A program made the translations under genes and the position numbers. Shown here piece by piece: positions 30,973 to 31,807 of a stretch of DNA of 31,807 nucleotides. A model generated the notes under the pieces. That model ran no database searches and had not been told where the DNA came from. It was given only the letters and a program-made list of their open reading frames with translations. Each line of letters opens with the position of its first letter. The first letter of the stretch is position 1. Source of the DNA: Leptospira weilii serovar Ranarum str. ICFT. Its GTDB lineage: Bacteria > Spirochaetota > Leptospiria > Leptospirales > Leptospiraceae. Location of the stretch: contig NZ_AOHC02000006.1 of assembly GCF_000332415.1 (NCBI RefSeq), forward strand, positions 8,001 through 39,807. The letters run 5' to 3'.

Positions 30973-31807
30973 CTCCTATGTTCCTTGTGTCAAGCCCCTC
31001 CGCTATTTTTTTTTACATAAGACCATATTGAGCTAACTTACGATTCAAAACATTTTCGGGCATAGAGTCGAAGAGTTGCCCTGTTCGAATCATAGAAAAA
31101 AGAACTTCGATCATTTTACGTGAAGTAGCAATGATAGATTTCTTTGCTCCTTTTTTAGCATATAACCTTTCGTAGAACTCTTTAATCTTACCGCCATGCT
31201 GACAACGGACCAGGCTCCAAGCTGCTTGAACAATCACTCTTCGGATCGAATGACAACCGCGGGAAACAATTCTACCATATCGAACCGTATCTCCTGAGAT
31301 GTCAACTCTGGGAACTAAACCAGCGTAGTAGGCGGCTTGTTTACCGGAAGAAATCTTTTGCAGTCCCCCATGTAACTCATAATTGCCAGAGACGTAATCA
31401 TCCCGATACCAGGCATGGACATGATCGTTTGAACGTAGGCCTGATTGATTTTCAGAGCGCCTTTAATATCTTCTTCAATGAGTTTTAGATTTAGTTCGAC
31501 TAAATCTACAACTAGTATAGATTCGTTCCGCTTCCTTATGATATCGATCCGGAAGTAAAGTTACAGAAGTTTCTCTGGATGCTTTTGTCCGTAAATGTTT
31601 TTTGGTGATCTCAGTCAGACCGGCTTGAGTGAATACACCTAGTATAGCCGATTCTTTCCTTGCGTTAGTTGTCTTGTCCAATTCTCATGCTCGGTACACA
31701 ATCGACGATTGTCTTCCTCTTCGTCCGTGGGAATTGGAACAACCGGTAATTCTTCCTTTGGATAACGTTGAATGAGTTTAGGTATCTTAAGAGAATCTTC
31801 TTTATCA
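30973..31807 (-). mobile_element. IS110-family insertion sequence, copy B (partial, inverted, defective)
   Basis: The same element as 3731-5092, in opposite orientation, cut by the window edge at a point equivalent to about 4254 of copy A. The right end CTCCTATG starts at 30973. The flank beyond it (CACTTCCT, reading GGAAGTGAGATAG on the other strand) is a different repeat module from that of copy A. Apart from a few point differences, two TATACTAG-type replacements and one single-base loss, it is nearly identical to copy A. Confidence 0.9.
31013..31807 (-). pseudogene. IS110-family transposase, broken (partial at window edge)
   Basis: C-terminal two thirds of the same transposase as in copy A, with stop TAA at 31013-31015. 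Compared with copy A it has three frame-changing lesions. A TATACTAGGTGTA sequence replaces TCACAGTTTA at 31634-31647 (+2). An ATACTAGTTGT sequence replaces TAAAAGTTTT at 31507-31520 (+1). A one-base deletion lies in GATTTCTTCC near 31350 (copy A has GATTCTCTTCC). At the two places where copy A is damaged, this copy is intact (CCAAAGG and GCTAAAAAAGG), so the ancestral frame can be rebuilt from both. The Transposase_20 core ([18 protein letters not shown]) is unchanged in sequence but out of frame. Confidence 0.88.

Noticed and set aside
30761..31036. Plus-strand 91-codon frame
   Set aside because: It runs through hairpin repeats and the right end of IS copy B; the translation is repeat-derived (VVRLVVRLVV) and has no gene character.

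Overview
The window looks like chromosome from a pathogenic Leptospira; I cannot assign the species. Grounds: spirochaete-style lipoproteins, TTG/GTG starts, an IS110-family element of the kind known in this genus, a DUF1554 lipoprotein and a large set of c-di-GMP, cyclase and chemotaxis signalling genes. Statements about protein families come from recall, since no database could be searched.

Layout. 1-2.1 kb: 3' end of an acetoacetyl-CoA synthetase gene and a periplasmic solute-binding protein. 2.1-5.5 kb: a repeat-rich accessory stretch with a mosaic of short hairpin repeats (including a 164-bp tandem unit), a lytic transglycosylase gene between 36-bp inverted repeats, and an IS110-family element with a broken transposase. 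5.5-12.5 kb: a DUF1554 lipoprotein, a MITE-like repeat, then mutL, a VTT-family membrane protein, a small Cys-rich protein and rarA in tight succession, and hisC on the other strand. 12.7-14.8 kb: a secreted protein whose N-terminal third resembles the cholera / heat-labile enterotoxin A1 chain. It is followed by seven Cys-pair repeats that look like a seven-bladed propeller. 14.9-15.2 kb: two MITE-like elements. 15.3-26.9 kb: a signalling block with a ferredoxin-cyclase-pseudoperoxidase fusion, a REC-(GGDEF)-EAL protein, a lone receiver, a chemoreceptor with an outer-membrane protein behind it, a metalloprotease-like lipoprotein and a membrane SpoIIE-type phosphatase. 27-30.7 kb: enoyl-CoA hydratase, DUF192, DUF3332 and an MBOAT acyltransferase. 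30.7-31.8 kb: hairpin repeats again and a second, inverted, broken IS110 copy that runs off the edge.

Two systems stand out. First, the enterotoxin-A-like protein keeps the fold signature, the active-site Arg, the nicking loop and its disulfide. It has lost the catalytic Glu-x-Glu pair and carries a putative propeller in place of a separate B pentamer. Second, the IS110 element carries a structured 5' non-coding region. Its internal loop spells, on its two sides, the two halves of the hairpin repeat it is inserted in. Another segment repeats the element's own right end, and joining the two ends would create a TTGACA-17-TAGTAT promoter. This is the architecture of a bridge-RNA-guided element, here apparently programmed to a Leptospira REP-like repeat. 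A further oddity is a 13-14 bp TATACTAG-type sequence that replaces transposase sequence at four different places in the two IS copies.
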